Positions 25,890-34,604 of a stretch of 64,000 bases of DNA are shown here, one piece after another; the stretch's first letter is position 1; every line of letters begins with the position of its first letter. The DNA lies in NCBI RefSeq assembly GCF_013410355.1, contig NZ_JACCFI010000001.1, forward strand, positions 2,170,001 through 2,234,000, given 5' to 3'. The position numbers were made by a program, and so were the translations under genes. Source of the DNA: Agromyces hippuratus. Lineage in GTDB: Bacteria; Actinomycetota; Actinomycetes; Actinomycetales; Microbacteriaceae. The notes under the pieces were generated by a model. The model was not told where the DNA came from, searched no databases, and saw only the letters and a list, made by a program, of their open reading frames with translations.

Positions 25890-27980
25890 CTAGGCGGTCG
25901 CCGGCGCGAGCTCCTTCGCCACGAGCGTGAGCACGTCGTACGACGCCACGAGCTCGTCGTCCTGGTTGCGCAGCACCGCGTCCCAACGAACCTCGCCGTA
26001 CTCGTCGGTCTCGCGCGGCGTGATCTGCTTCGCCGTGAGCTCGACGCGGATCGAGTCGCCCGGCGACACCGGCGTCACGAAGCGCAGGTTCTCGAGGCCC
26101 GAGTTCGCGAGCACCGGCCCAGGCGCCGCGTCGACGAACAACCCGGCAGCCCACGACACGAGCAGGTAGCCGTGGGCGACCCGGCCCGGGAAGAACGGGT
26201 TCGCCGAGGCCGCGGCCTCGTCCATGTGCGCGTAGAACGTGTCGCCAGTGAACGCGGCGAAGGTCTCGATGTCCTCGAGCGTCACGGTGCGCGACGCGCT
26301 CACGACCTGGTCGCCGATCCTCAGCTCGGCGAGCGACTTGCGGAACGGGTGCTCACCGCCGGGCTGCGACGAGGCGCCGGCGTGCCACACGCCGGTGAGG
26401 GCGGTGAGCATCTCGGGCGAACCCTGCACGGCGGTGCGCTGCATGTGGTGCAGCACGGCGCGGATGCCGCCGAGCTCCTCGCCGCCGCCGGCCCGGCCGG
26501 GTCCGCCGTGCACGAGGTTCGGCAGCGGCGAGCCGTGGCCGGTCGACGAGCGGGCGTCGTCGCGGTCGAGGAAGAGCACGCGGCCGTTGTAGGCGGCCAT
26601 GCCCGTCGCGAGCGCCACGGCGACCTCGGGGTCGTGGGTCGCGACGCTCGTCACGAGCGATCCGCCGCCGCGAGCGACGAGCGCCGCCGCCTCGGCGACG
26701 GTGTCGTAGCCGAGGATCGACGAGACCGGGCCGAACGCCTCGACCTCGTGCAGCGCGGGGCTCGAGGCATCCGCGAACCGCAGCAGCATGGGCGCGACGA
26801 ACGCGCCGTCGGATGCCTCGCCGGTGGCGCCGTCGGCGAGGGTGACCGCCGGGGCATCCGTCGAACCGATGACGAGCTCGCCGCCGCCGGCCTCGAGGCG
26901 GCCGACCTGGCGGAGCACCTCGTCGCGCTGCGCGATCGAGGCGAGCGGGCCCATCGTGACGCCCTCGGCGCGCGGGTCGCCGACGACGACGCGCTCGGCG
27001 ATGCGCGCGCGCACGGCCTCGATGACCGCGTCGACGGATGCCGCGGGCACGATCGCCCGGCGAATGGCCGTACACTTCTGGCCCGCCTTCGTCGTCATCT
27101 CGGCGACGAGCTGCTTCACGTAGGCGTCGAACTCGGGGGTGCCGGCCACGGCATCGGTGCCGAGCACGCTCGCGTTGATCGAGTCGGTCTCGCTCGTGAA
27201 CCGCACGCCGCCGGTCTGCACCGAGTCGTGCGCACGCAGCTTCTCGGCGGTCGACGCCGAGCCGGTGAAGGCGACGAGGTCGCCGAGGCGCAAGTGGTCG
27301 AAGAGCGTCGGCACGCCGCCAGAGACGAGTTGCAGCGAGCCGTCGGGCAGCAGACCCGACTCGACGAGGATGCGCACGAACGCCTCGGCGAGGTAGCCCG
27401 TGGGCGTCGCGGGCTTCACGAGCGTCGGCACGCCGGCGAGGAAGGCCGGTGCGAACTTCTCGAGCGAACCCCACACCGGGAAGTTGAAGGCGTTGATCTG
27501 CACGGCGACGCCGGGCAGGCGGGTGTAGATGTGGCGACCGAGAAACGAGCCGTCCTTCGAGAGCTGCTCGACCGCGCCGTCGACGTAGACCTTCGAGTTC
27601 GGCATCTCGCGACGCCCCTTCGAGGAGTACGTGAAGAGCACGCCGATACCGCCGTCGATGTCGACCCACGAGTCCTGCTTCGTCGCACCGGTGCGCGCGG
27701 AGAGCTCGTAGAGCTCGGCCTTGCGCTCGGTCAGCGCGAGCGCCATCTGCTTGAGCAGCACCGCGCGCTGGTGGAAGGTGAGCTCGCCGAGCGAGGCCTG
27801 ACCCGTGGTGCGCGCGTAGTCGAGCGCGGCGCCGAGGTCGAGCCCCTCGGTCGAGACGCGAGTGACGACCTCGCCGGTCGAGGCGTCGCGCACCTCGGCG
27901 GCTTCAGCTGCGTCGTGAGCCTGTCGAAGGGCGGGCGTCCACCACTGGCCGTTCACGTAGCTCGGCAGGATCGTGTTCAT
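25890..27980 (-). CDS. paaZ: PaaZ, bifunctional oxepin-CoA hydrolase / 3-oxo-5,6-dehydrosuberyl-CoA semialdehyde dehydrogenase
   Basis: A 696-residue two-domain enzyme. Residues about 1-530 are an aldehyde dehydrogenase with FTGSASTAEKLRAHD and the catalytic Cys303 in KAGQKCTAIRRA. Residues about 550-696 are a MaoC-type hydratase with FAAFTGDTFYAHMDEAAA and FFPGRVAHGYLLVSWAAGLF. The hydratase opens the oxepin ring and the dehydrogenase oxidises the resulting aldehyde, avoiding a toxic cyclised product. Near the N-terminus WWTPALRQAHDAAEAAEVRD is longer than the E. coli equivalent; the ALRQAHD part is encoded by the dispersed CTTCGACAGGCTCA repeat. AAAGGAAC precedes the ATG. Last gene of paaJFHZ. 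Confidence 0.95.
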   Translation of the reverse strand: MNTILPSYVNGQWWTPALRQAHDAAEAAEVRDASTGEVVTRVSTEGLDLGAALDYARTTGQASLGELTFHQRAVLLKQMALALTERKAELYELSARTGATKQDSWVDIDGGIGVLFTYSSKGRREMPNSKVYVDGAVEQLSKDGSFLGRHIYTRLPGVAVQINAFNFPVWGSLEKFAPAFLAGVPTLVKPATPTGYLAEAFVRILVESGLLPDGSLQLVSGGVPTLFDHLRLGDLVAFTGSASTAEKLRAHDSVQTGGVRFTSETDSINASVLGTDAVAGTPEFDAYVKQLVAEMTTKAGQKCTAIRRAIVPAASVDAVIEAVRARIAERVVVGDPRAEGVTMGPLASIAQRDEVLRQVGRLEAGGGELVIGSTDAPAVTLADGATGEASDGAFVAPMLLRFADASSPALHEVEAFGPVSSILGYDTVAEAAALVARGGGSLVTSVATHDPEVAVALATGMAAYNGRVLFLDRDDARSSTGHGSPLPNLVHGGPGRAGGGEELGGIRAVLHHMQRTAVQGSPEMLTALTGVWHAGASSQPGGEHPFRKSLAELRIGDQVVSASRTVTLEDIETFAAFTGDTFYAHMDEAAASANPFFPGRVAHGYLLVSWAAGLFVDAAPGPVLANSGLENLRFVTPVSPGDSIRVELTAKQITPRETDEYGEVRWDAVLRNQDDELVASYDVLTLVAKELAPATA
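27916..27931. repeat. Dispersed TGAGCCTGTCGAAGGG element within paaZ
   Basis: TGAGCCTGTCGAAGGG on the plus strand is the reverse complement of the CTTCGACAGGCTCA core seen at paaC and paaK. It is read on the minus strand as ALRQAHD near PaaZ residue 18. It keeps the paaZ frame open. Confidence 0.65.
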
Positions 27981-27991
27981 GGGTGTTCCTT

Positions 27992-28861
27992 TCACGGGGC
28001 GTCCCAGAGGTAGAAGCCCTCGCCGCTCTTGCGGCCGAGCTTGCCCTCGGCGACCATGCGGCGCAGCAGCGCGGGCGGGGCGAAGCGCTCGCCGAGCGTC
28101 GAGGAGAGGTACTCGGCGATGCCGAGTCGCACGTCGAGGCCGACGATGTCGGTCAGGCGCAGCGGGCCGATCGGATGCTTGTAGCCGAGGGTCATCGCGG
28201 CGTCGATGTCCTCGGCGGAGGCGACTCCGTCTTCGAGCATTCGGATCGCCTCGAGCCCGAGCATGACGCCGAGCCGCGAGGAGGCGAAGCCCGGGGCATC
28301 CGCGACGACGATCGGGGTCTTGCCGATCGCGCGCACCCAACTGCGGGCCTGCTCGACGAGCGGCCCCTCGGTCGCCTCGCCGCGCACGATCTCGACGAGC
28401 GTCGACGCGGGCACCGGGTTGAAGAAGTGCATGCCGAGGAACCGCGACGGCCGGTCGAGCAGGGCGGCGAGCTGGTCGATCGAGATCGACGAAGTGTTGG
28501 AGGCGAGCGCCGCACCCGGCGCGAGCACGGCCTCGACGCGGGTGAGCGCGTCGATCTTCAGCTCGAGGTCTTCGGGCACGGCCTCGACGACGAGGTCGCA
28601 GCGGGCGAAGTCGGCGACGTCGGTCGAGGCGGCGAAGCGGGCGGCGATGGCCGACTCCTCGTCGTCGGCGGTGCCGCGTGCGACGGATGCCGCGACGGAG
28701 TCGAGCACCCGGGTCGAGGCCGCCGCGGCGGCAGCGGCGTCGCGCTCGACGACGGTGACCCGCGAGCCCGCGAGCAGGAAGGCGTGAGCGATGCCGGCGC
28801 CCATGCGCCCGCCGCCGAGCACGCCGACGTCGGCCGGAGCCCCGGTGTCGGTCTCGTTCAC
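27992..28861 (-). CDS. paaH: PaaH, 3-hydroxyadipyl-CoA dehydrogenase
   Basis: A 289-residue NAD-dependent 3-hydroxyacyl-CoA dehydrogenase. The Rossmann motif is VGVLGGGRMGAGIAHAFLLAG; the catalytic regions are VVEAVPEDLELK, ASNTSSISI, GMHFFNPVP with the catalytic His, and the C-terminal PIGPLRLTDIVGLD and GRKSGEGFYLW. It oxidises 3-hydroxyadipyl-CoA in the beta-oxidation part of the pathway. The GTG start at 28861 overlaps the paaF stop. paaZ follows after 11 nt. Confidence 0.93.
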   Translation of the reverse strand: MNETDTGAPADVGVLGGGRMGAGIAHAFLLAGSRVTVVERDAAAAAAASTRVLDSVAASVARGTADDEESAIAARFAASTDVADFARCDLVVEAVPEDLELKIDALTRVEAVLAPGAALASNTSSISIDQLAALLDRPSRFLGMHFFNPVPASTLVEIVRGEATEGPLVEQARSWVRAIGKTPIVVADAPGFASSRLGVMLGLEAIRMLEDGVASAEDIDAAMTLGYKHPIGPLRLTDIVGLDVRLGIAEYLSSTLGERFAPPALLRRMVAEGKLGRKSGEGFYLWDAP

Positions 28862-29619
28862 TTCTGCTTCCTCTCGAGGAACTCGGTCATGCGGCGCAGC
28901 TTCTCGGGGCTCTCGAAGAGCACGGCCTGCTCCTCGAGGTCGACGGCCGGGTGCGCGGCGCGCGGCGCACGGAACACGCGCTTCGTCGCGATCGTCGCTG
29001 CACGGTCGTTGCGGGCGATGCGATCGGCGATCACGTGCGCCGCGGCGAGCAGCTCGTCGGCCGGGTGCAGTTCACTCACGAGCCCGATCTCGAGCGCCTC
29101 GCCGGCGGTGATCGTGCGCCCGGTGAGCAGCAGCTCGATCGCACGGGCGTCGCCGACGATCTCCTTCAGCCGCCAGCTCGCGCCGGCCGCGGCGATGATG
29201 CCGAGACCCGTCTCGGGGTTGCCGATCTTCAGCGCGGGCGTCGCGATGCGGATGTCGGCGGCGTAGGCGAGCTCGGCGCCCCCGCCGAGCGCGTATCCGT
29301 CGAGCGCGGCGATCACGGGCATCGGCAGCAGCGCGAGGCGCACGAAGGCGTTCGCGTTGATGCCGGCGCGCGCGTCATCCGCCCGCCGCTCGCGGAGCTG
29401 GGCGATGTCGGCGCCCGAGGCGAAGACGCCGCCGGCGCCCGTGAGGATGAGCGTGCGCGGGATCGCCTCGAGCTCGGCGCACAGCAGGTGCAGCTCGTCG
29501 ATCGTGGCCTGGTCGATGGCGTTGCGCTTCTCGGGCCGGTTGAGCGTGGCGATCACCCGGTCGTCGCGGCGCTCGACGAGGAGCGGGCTGCTGCTCGCCG
29601 AGCCGGCGACGGCGGGCAT
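28858..29619 (-). CDS. paaF: PaaF-like enoyl-CoA hydratase
   Basis: A 253-residue crotonase-fold protein: LNRPEKRNAIDQATIDELH, oxyanion segment GVFASGADIAQLRERR, ALDGYALGGGAELAYAADIRI, and PETGLGIIAAAGASWRL with the Glu typical of hydratases. It should hydrate 2,3-dehydroadipyl-CoA to 3-hydroxyadipyl-CoA. It is the second crotonase of the region; placement between the thiolase and PaaH supports PaaF, while PaaG sits in the epoxidase operon. The ATG at 29619 shares a base with the thiolase stop. Confidence 0.87.
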   Translation of the reverse strand: MPAVAGSASSSPLLVERRDDRVIATLNRPEKRNAIDQATIDELHLLCAELEAIPRTLILTGAGGVFASGADIAQLRERRADDARAGINANAFVRLALLPMPVIAALDGYALGGGAELAYAADIRIATPALKIGNPETGLGIIAAAGASWRLKEIVGDARAIELLLTGRTITAGEALEIGLVSELHPADELLAAAHVIADRIARNDRAATIATKRVFRAPRAAHPAVDLEEQAVLFESPEKLRRMTEFLERKQK

Positions 29620-30815
29620 CAGACGCGCTCCACGATGAGCGCGCTGCCCTGGCCGACGCCGACGCACATCGTGGCGAGGCCGTAGCGCGACTGCTCGCGC
29701 TCCATGCGGCCGAGCAGCGTGACGACGAGGCGCGAGCCCGACGAGCCGAGCGGATGCCCCAGGGCGATCGCTCCCCCGTCGGTGTTCACGCGCTCGGGGT
29801 CGAGCCCGAGGCGGCGCATCGAGGCGATCGACTGGGTCGCGAACGCCTCGTTGAGCTCGACCGAGCCGATGTCGTCGAGGTCTAGCCCTGCGCGCTCGAG
29901 CGCCTTCTCGGTCGCGGGCACCGGGCCGAGGCCCATGATCTCGGGCGGCAGCCCCGCCGACGATCCGACGACGACGCGGGCGCGTGGCGTGAGTCCGTAG
30001 CGTTCGACGGCGGCGGCGCTCGCGACGAGGATCGCCGAGGCGCCGTCGTTCAGCGCACTCGAGTTGCCCGCTGTGACGACGGAACCGCCGTGCACGACGG
30101 GGCGCAGCCCCGCGAGTGCCTCGAGCGTGGTCTCGGGCCGCGGGCCCTCGTCGACGAGCACCTCGCCGCGATGGGTCGGCACGCCCACAATCTCGGCCTC
30201 GAACCGGCCCGCTGCGATGGCCGCCGCCGCCCGCTGCTGCGAGCGGAGGGCGAAGGCGTCGGCCTCGTCGCGCGTGATGCCGTCGATGCGAGCGACCTCT
30301 TCGGCCGTCTCGGGCATGGAGAAGGTCGCCTTGTCGCGGGCGAGGAGCTTCGGGTTCGGGAAGCGCCAGCCGATCGACGTGTCGTACGCTGCGCCGGGCT
30401 TGGCCCACGCCCGATCGGGCTTGGCCTGCACCCAGGGTGCACGGGTCATCGACTCGACACCGCCGGCGATGATGAGATCGGCGTCGCCGGCCCGGATCGC
30501 CTGCGCAGCCATCGTGATCGCCGACATGCCCGAGGCGCAGAGCCGGTTGACCGTGATGCCGGGCACCTCGTCGGGCAGGCCCGCGAGCAGCACCGACATG
30601 CGGGCGACGTTGCGGTTGTCTTCGCCGGCCTGGTTCGCGCCGCCGAGGATGACCTCGTCGATCGCGCCGAGCTCACCAGCTTGGTCGAGTCGCGTGCGCC
30701 GCACGAGTTCCCCGACGACGAGCGCGGCGAGATCGTCGGGTCGCACCCCTGCGAGCGCCCCGCCGTAGCGGCCGACGGGCGTTCGCACGCCGCCGACGAG
30801 ATAGGCCTCCGCCAT
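29619..30815 (-). CDS. paaJ: PaaJ-like acetyl-CoA acyltransferase (3-oxoadipyl-CoA thiolase)
   Basis: A 398-residue thiolase, normal length. The nucleophilic Cys is in TVNRLCASGMSAITMAAQAI, the other active-site segments are VTAGNSSALNDGAS, ELNEAFA, GGAIALGHPLGSSGSR with the catalytic His, and the C-terminal GLATMCVGVGQGSALIVE. In the pathway one thiolase acts twice, on 3-oxo-5,6-dehydrosuberyl-CoA and 3-oxoadipyl-CoA. It is the first gene of paaJ-paaF-paaH-paaZ. AGGAG precedes the ATG. A PaaR-like site lies 40-61 nt upstream. Confidence 0.93.
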   Translation of the reverse strand: MAEAYLVGGVRTPVGRYGGALAGVRPDDLAALVVGELVRRTRLDQAGELGAIDEVILGGANQAGEDNRNVARMSVLLAGLPDEVPGITVNRLCASGMSAITMAAQAIRAGDADLIIAGGVESMTRAPWVQAKPDRAWAKPGAAYDTSIGWRFPNPKLLARDKATFSMPETAEEVARIDGITRDEADAFALRSQQRAAAAIAAGRFEAEIVGVPTHRGEVLVDEGPRPETTLEALAGLRPVVHGGSVVTAGNSSALNDGASAILVASAAAVERYGLTPRARVVVGSSAGLPPEIMGLGPVPATEKALERAGLDLDDIGSVELNEAFATQSIASMRRLGLDPERVNTDGGAIALGHPLGSSGSRLVVTLLGRMEREQSRYGLATMCVGVGQGSALIVERV

Positions 30816-30854
30816 GGTCCACTCCTGACTGCACTGTCATCCGCGGCCGCAATT

Positions 30855-30876
30855 CCCGACCGAACGTTCAGGAAGT
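30855..30876. promoter_or_regulatory. Second, more diverged PaaR-like operator upstream of paaJ
   Basis: The core GACCGAACGTTCAGG with flanking AAGT matches the paaA operator's central ACCG-NN-CG-NN-C pattern, with about four mismatches at the fixed positions of the remembered 22-bp motif. On the minus strand CATACT (30883-30878) lies immediately upstream as a possible -10 box, the same relative placement as at paaA. This supports shared control of both paa operons. Confidence 0.6.
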
Positions 30877-30926
30877 AAGTATGGCAAACGGATGACGCGG
30901 CCGCCACTCGTCGCGCCCGACACGCC

Positions 30927-32009
30927 TCAGCCGGCGAGCACGAGCTCGGCGTACCGCACCGTCGCGTCGGCGGGGGCGCCGATCGAGTACCCGGCGCCGT
31001 CGTGCGAGAAGACCAGCGTGCAGTACTTCGCGCCGTCCGTGCAGTCGGTTACCGCGACATCCCCGGCGGCCATGCCGACGAGCGCGACCGGCGTGAGCAG
31101 TGCGGCACCATCGGCCCGCGCTGCGAGGTCGGCGACGAGCGCCGCGCCGGTCGGAGCGATCACGAGCAGCGGGTTATAGCCCGGTCCCGAGCACGGAGTG
31201 AACCCGGCCAGGTATCCGGCGGCGTCGCCGAACCGGACCCGCTCGGGGAGCGCCGCGCCGATCGTGCTCCACTCGGCCGGCGAGCCGTCGAACGTCTCGA
31301 TCTCGGCGGCGGGCAGCACCGACTCGCAGTCGACCTGCTCAGCCGGACTCGCGGTGCCGAGCCCCGTCGGGCCTGCGGCATCCACCGCCTCGACGGCGGA
31401 CGCCGCGACGGCGACCACGCGGTCGAGCACCGCCCGAGCGTCCATCCCGGCGAACACCGACCGGTCGGCATTCCATCCGTCGGGCGTCAGGTCCACCTGG
31501 ATCCACGCGTCTCCGATCGGCACCGAGACGCGGCATCCGGGGTCGCCGCACGTCGCGAGGCCGGGAGCGCCGCCGACGTCGCGGTGGTCGGTGTCCTGCG
31601 CGGGCCCGTCGCCCATGAGGTACGGCTGCCACAGGGGGCCGCCGCCCGGCAGCACCTCCACCCGGAGGTACCGCCCGTCGGTCGCCCCGTATTCGTCGGG
31701 GTTCACCGCGGCCCCCGCCCGCCACGAGCAGTCGAGCCCGCCCGCAGCGGTGACGGCCATCTCGCCGAGACCGGCACGCGGCCACCAGGCCTCGACGAGT
31801 TCCGGCGTCGCACCGTCGACACCGGTCAGCGCTGCAGCCACGAGGTCGGCCGACGCGAGGTCCTCGCAGGTCAACGCCCCGGCCGGCGCGGTCTCCACCG
31901 GCGTCGGCGCCGCGATCGGCGGCTCCGTCGGTGTCGGCGCGGATGCCACGCAGCCGGTCAGGAGCAGGACGAGGGCAGCGGCGGCGACACCGCCGGAGAT
32001 GAGACGCAT
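30927..32009 (-). CDS. Lipoprotein of unknown function
   Basis: A 360-residue secreted lipoprotein. The signal peptide is MRLISGGVAAAALVLLLTGC with the lipobox Cys at about residue 20, followed by a Pro/Thr-rich spacer (APTPTEPPIAAPTPVETAP). The mature part has several Cys residues that could pair (LTCEDLAS, LDCSWRAG, ATCGDPGCRVSV, VDCESVLP, FTPCSGPG, VTDCTDGAKYC). Its pattern of LTCEDL and later repeated Cys segments looks like two related halves, as in DUF3558-like or solute-sensing lipoproteins, but I cannot name the family. It stands alone between the paa cluster and the helicase gene. Confidence 0.75.
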   Translation of the reverse strand: MRLISGGVAAAALVLLLTGCVASAPTPTEPPIAAPTPVETAPAGALTCEDLASADLVAAALTGVDGATPELVEAWWPRAGLGEMAVTAAGGLDCSWRAGAAVNPDEYGATDGRYLRVEVLPGGGPLWQPYLMGDGPAQDTDHRDVGGAPGLATCGDPGCRVSVPIGDAWIQVDLTPDGWNADRSVFAGMDARAVLDRVVAVAASAVEAVDAAGPTGLGTASPAEQVDCESVLPAAEIETFDGSPAEWSTIGAALPERVRFGDAAGYLAGFTPCSGPGYNPLLVIAPTGAALVADLAARADGAALLTPVALVGMAAGDVAVTDCTDGAKYCTLVFSHDGAGYSIGAPADATVRYAELVLAG

Positions 32010-32065
32010 GGCGCGAGCCTAGTGGCCGCCCGAGCGCGGCGATTCAGGGATGTCCCGGGTGACGA

Positions 32066-32097
32066 CGAAGGCCCGTGTCCGCAGACACGGGCCTTCG
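32066..32097. terminator. Strong hairpin terminator downstream of the DEAD-box helicase
   Basis: CGAAGGCCCGTGTC, loop CGCA, GACACGGGCCTTCG: a perfect 14-bp stem with a 4-nt loop, 20 nt beyond the stop of the minus-strand helicase gene. It is an obvious intrinsic terminator without a T-run. Confidence 0.85.
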
Positions 32098-32117
32098 CTC
32101 GTTCAGTTCGCGCGAGT

Positions 32118-34604
32118 TCAGCCGGCGCGTTCCTCATCGGCCGGGGCCGACTCGGTCTCGACGATCTCGATGGTCTCCTCGACCTCGATGATCTCGACGA
32201 CGTCATCGATCTCGATGATCGCCTCGACGGCGTCGAGCGTCTCGACCGCAGCGTCGGCCTCGGCCGCGGCAGCGCCGCGCTCGAGTTCACCCGCGAAGTC
32301 GTCGCCGAGGCGCATGTCGACGAAGTCGACGTCGATCTCGGCCCGGTCGAGCAGCTCGACCATGCGACGCTGGCGGTTGCGCGGGATGAGCGTGACGACC
32401 TGACCGGTCTTGCCAGCGCGGCCCGTGCGGCCGGAACGGTGCAGGTACGTCTTGTACTCGTCGGGCGCGTCGGCCTGGATGACGAGGTCGATGTCGTCGA
32501 CGTGGATGCCGCGTGCAGCGACATCCGTCGCCACCAGCACGTTGACCCGGCCGCTCGTGAGCTGCTGGAGGTTGCGCGTGCGGCGCGACTGGTTCAGGTC
32601 GCCGTGCAGGGCGACCGCACGGATGCCGTAGTCCTCGAGGTGCTCGGTGAGGTCTTCGGCGAACGCGCGGGTGCGGGAGAAGACGAGCGTCTTGCCCTCG
32701 CGGTTCGCGAGCTCGGCGACGATGTCGCGCTTCTCGTGGTTGCCGATGACGAACACGCGGTGCTCGATCGTCGAGGAGGCCTGGTCTTCACCGGCGACCT
32801 CGTGCACGGCCGGGTCGACGAGGAACTCGTCGACGAGCGCCGCGACGCCCTTGTCGAGGGTGGCCGAGAAGAGGAGCTTCTGGCCGCCGTTCGCGGTGTG
32901 GCGGATGATGCGCTGCACCGGCTCGAGGAAGCCGAGGTCGCACATGTGGTCGGCCTCGTCGAGCACCGTGATGACGACCTCGGAGAGGTCGAGTCGACGC
33001 TGCTCGATGAGGTCCTCGATGCGGCCGGGGGTGCCGATCACGATGTCGACGCCGCGCTGGAGCGCGCCGACCTGGCGCTGCTGCGGCACGCCGCCGTAGA
33101 TCTGCGTGGTGAAGAGGCCGACGCTCTGCGCGATGGGCTGCACCGTGCGGTCGATCTGCAGGGCGAGCTCGCGGGTCGGGGCGAGGATGAGCGCGCGGGG
33201 CTTGCGGCCCATCTGGCGCTTGCCGCCGGCCTTGCCGGACTCGGCCCAGAGCTTCATGAGGCGCTCGACGGTCGGAGCGCCGAAGGCGATGGTCTTGCCC
33301 GAGCCGGTCTTGCCGCGGCCGAGCACGTCGCGACCCTCGAGCACGACCGGGATGGTCGCCGCCTGGATCGGGAACGGCGACTCGGCGCCGAGCTGCTTGA
33401 GCGCGCTCACGACGTTGCCACCGAGACCGAGGTCGGCGAAGCTCACGCCGTCGGCGTCGGTCGCCTGGATGGCCTGGGCCTCGAGGCGCTCGAGCACGAC
33501 GTCGTCGTTCGGGGCGAAGCGGTTGCCCTGCTCCTTGGCCGGGTAGAAGCTCGAGTCGCGGCGACCCGACTCCTTGAAGCCGGGCCGGTCGAAATCACGG
33601 CGAGGAGCGCGGTCGTCGCGGTCGTAGGAACGGGCCGGACGGTCGGGGCGGTCGAACGAACGCGCCGGACGGTCGTTGCGGTCGAACGAACGCGCCGGAC
33701 GGTCGGGGCGGTCGAACGAACGCGCCGGACGGTCGGGGCGGTCGTTCCGGTCGAAGGAGCGGGGAGCGCGATCGTTGGTACGGGGCGCGCGGTCGTCGCG
33801 GTCGAACGAACGCGCCGGGCGATCGCTGCGGTCGAAGGAGCGAGGGGCACGGTCGTCGCGGTCGAACGAACGCGCCGGGCGATCGTTGCGGTCGAACGAA
33901 CGCGGCGCGCGGTCGTTGGTACGGGGCGCACGGTCATCGCGGTCGTACGAACGAGCCGGGCGATCGTTGCGGTCGAACGAACGCGGCGCGCGGTCGTTGG
34001 TACGGGGCGCACGGTCATCGCGGTCGTACGAACGAGCCGGGCGATCGTTGCGGTCGAACGAACGCGCCGGGCGATCGTTGCGGTCGTTCCGGTCGAACGA
34101 ACGCGGTGCGCGGTCGTTGCGATCGTTGGTACGGGGTGCACGGTCGTCACGATCGAACGAACGCGGTGCGCGGTCGTTGCGGTCGAACGAACGGGGAGCG
34201 CGGTCGCTGCGGTCGAACGAACGGGGTGCACGGTCGTTGCGGTCGTTCCGGTCGAACGAACGGGGTGCACGGTCGTTGCGGTCGTTCGAACGCGGTGCAC
34301 GGTCGTCACGGTCGTACGAACGAGCCGGGCGATCGTTGCGGTCGTACGAGCGGGGAGCCCGCTCGTCGCGGCCGTCACGCTCGGAGCGGTGCGGTGCGCG
34401 GCCGGTGGCGACGCGCTCGTCGCGCGACCAACGCTCCTTGCGAGGCTCGTCGGCCTCGGGGCGGTAGCCGCGGTGGCCTTCGCTGCGCGAACCGGGCTTG
34501 GACGATCCGGCGCGTGCCGGGCCGCCCTTCGAGCCGCCCTTCGCGTACGAGGGATCGAAGTTCTTGGCGGGCCTGCCGCCTTGGGGCTTCTTGTTCTTGG
34601 GCAT
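32118..34604 (-). CDS. DEAD-box RNA helicase with long N-terminal Arg/Asp-rich decapeptide array
   Basis: An 828-residue protein. Residues about 80-340 consist of some 25 imperfect copies of a ten-residue unit RSFDRNDRPA (variants RSYDRDDRAP, RTNDRNDRAP). The helicase core follows: Q-motif region SFADLGLGGNVVSALKQLG, motif I GRGKTGSGKTIAFG, motif II VLDEADHMCDLGF, SAT, and motifs V-VI ATDVAARGIHVDDIDLV and YLHRSGRTGRAGKTG. It ends with an acidic low-complexity tail. Most family members are DeaD/RhlE-like proteins that unwind RNA in ribosome assembly or decay. The usual order puts RG-rich tails at the C-terminus, so the N-terminal array is unusual. ATG at 34604 follows AGGAAG. Confidence 0.93.
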   Translation of the reverse strand: MPKNKKPQGGRPAKNFDPSYAKGGSKGGPARAGSSKPGSRSEGHRGYRPEADEPRKERWSRDERVATGRAPHRSERDGRDERAPRSYDRNDRPARSYDRDDRAPRSNDRNDRAPRSFDRNDRNDRAPRSFDRSDRAPRSFDRNDRAPRSFDRDDRAPRTNDRNDRAPRSFDRNDRNDRPARSFDRNDRPARSYDRDDRAPRTNDRAPRSFDRNDRPARSYDRDDRAPRTNDRAPRSFDRNDRPARSFDRDDRAPRSFDRSDRPARSFDRDDRAPRTNDRAPRSFDRNDRPDRPARSFDRPDRPARSFDRNDRPARSFDRPDRPARSYDRDDRAPRRDFDRPGFKESGRRDSSFYPAKEQGNRFAPNDDVVLERLEAQAIQATDADGVSFADLGLGGNVVSALKQLGAESPFPIQAATIPVVLEGRDVLGRGKTGSGKTIAFGAPTVERLMKLWAESGKAGGKRQMGRKPRALILAPTRELALQIDRTVQPIAQSVGLFTTQIYGGVPQQRQVGALQRGVDIVIGTPGRIEDLIEQRRLDLSEVVITVLDEADHMCDLGFLEPVQRIIRHTANGGQKLLFSATLDKGVAALVDEFLVDPAVHEVAGEDQASSTIEHRVFVIGNHEKRDIVAELANREGKTLVFSRTRAFAEDLTEHLEDYGIRAVALHGDLNQSRRTRNLQQLTSGRVNVLVATDVAARGIHVDDIDLVIQADAPDEYKTYLHRSGRTGRAGKTGQVVTLIPRNRQRRMVELLDRAEIDVDFVDMRLGDDFAGELERGAAAAEADAAVETLDAVEAIIEIDDVVEIIEVEETIEIVETESAPADEERAG
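33590..34345 (-). repeat. 30-bp coding tandem repeat array in the helicase gene
   Basis: The plus-strand unit CGGTCGTTGCGGTCGAACGA, with the following bases CGCGCCGGGC in many copies, recurs with substitutions and 9- or 12-nt indels through about 750 bp, encoding the RS(F/Y)DR(N/D/S)DR(P/A)(A/P) decapeptides. Some adjacent units are identical over more than 60 bp, a sign of recent unit duplication. Confidence 0.85.

Noticed and set aside
26172..28013. A 613-residue plus-strand frame over paaZ
   Set aside because: Shadow of paaZ; no motif, composition of antisense high-GC DNA.
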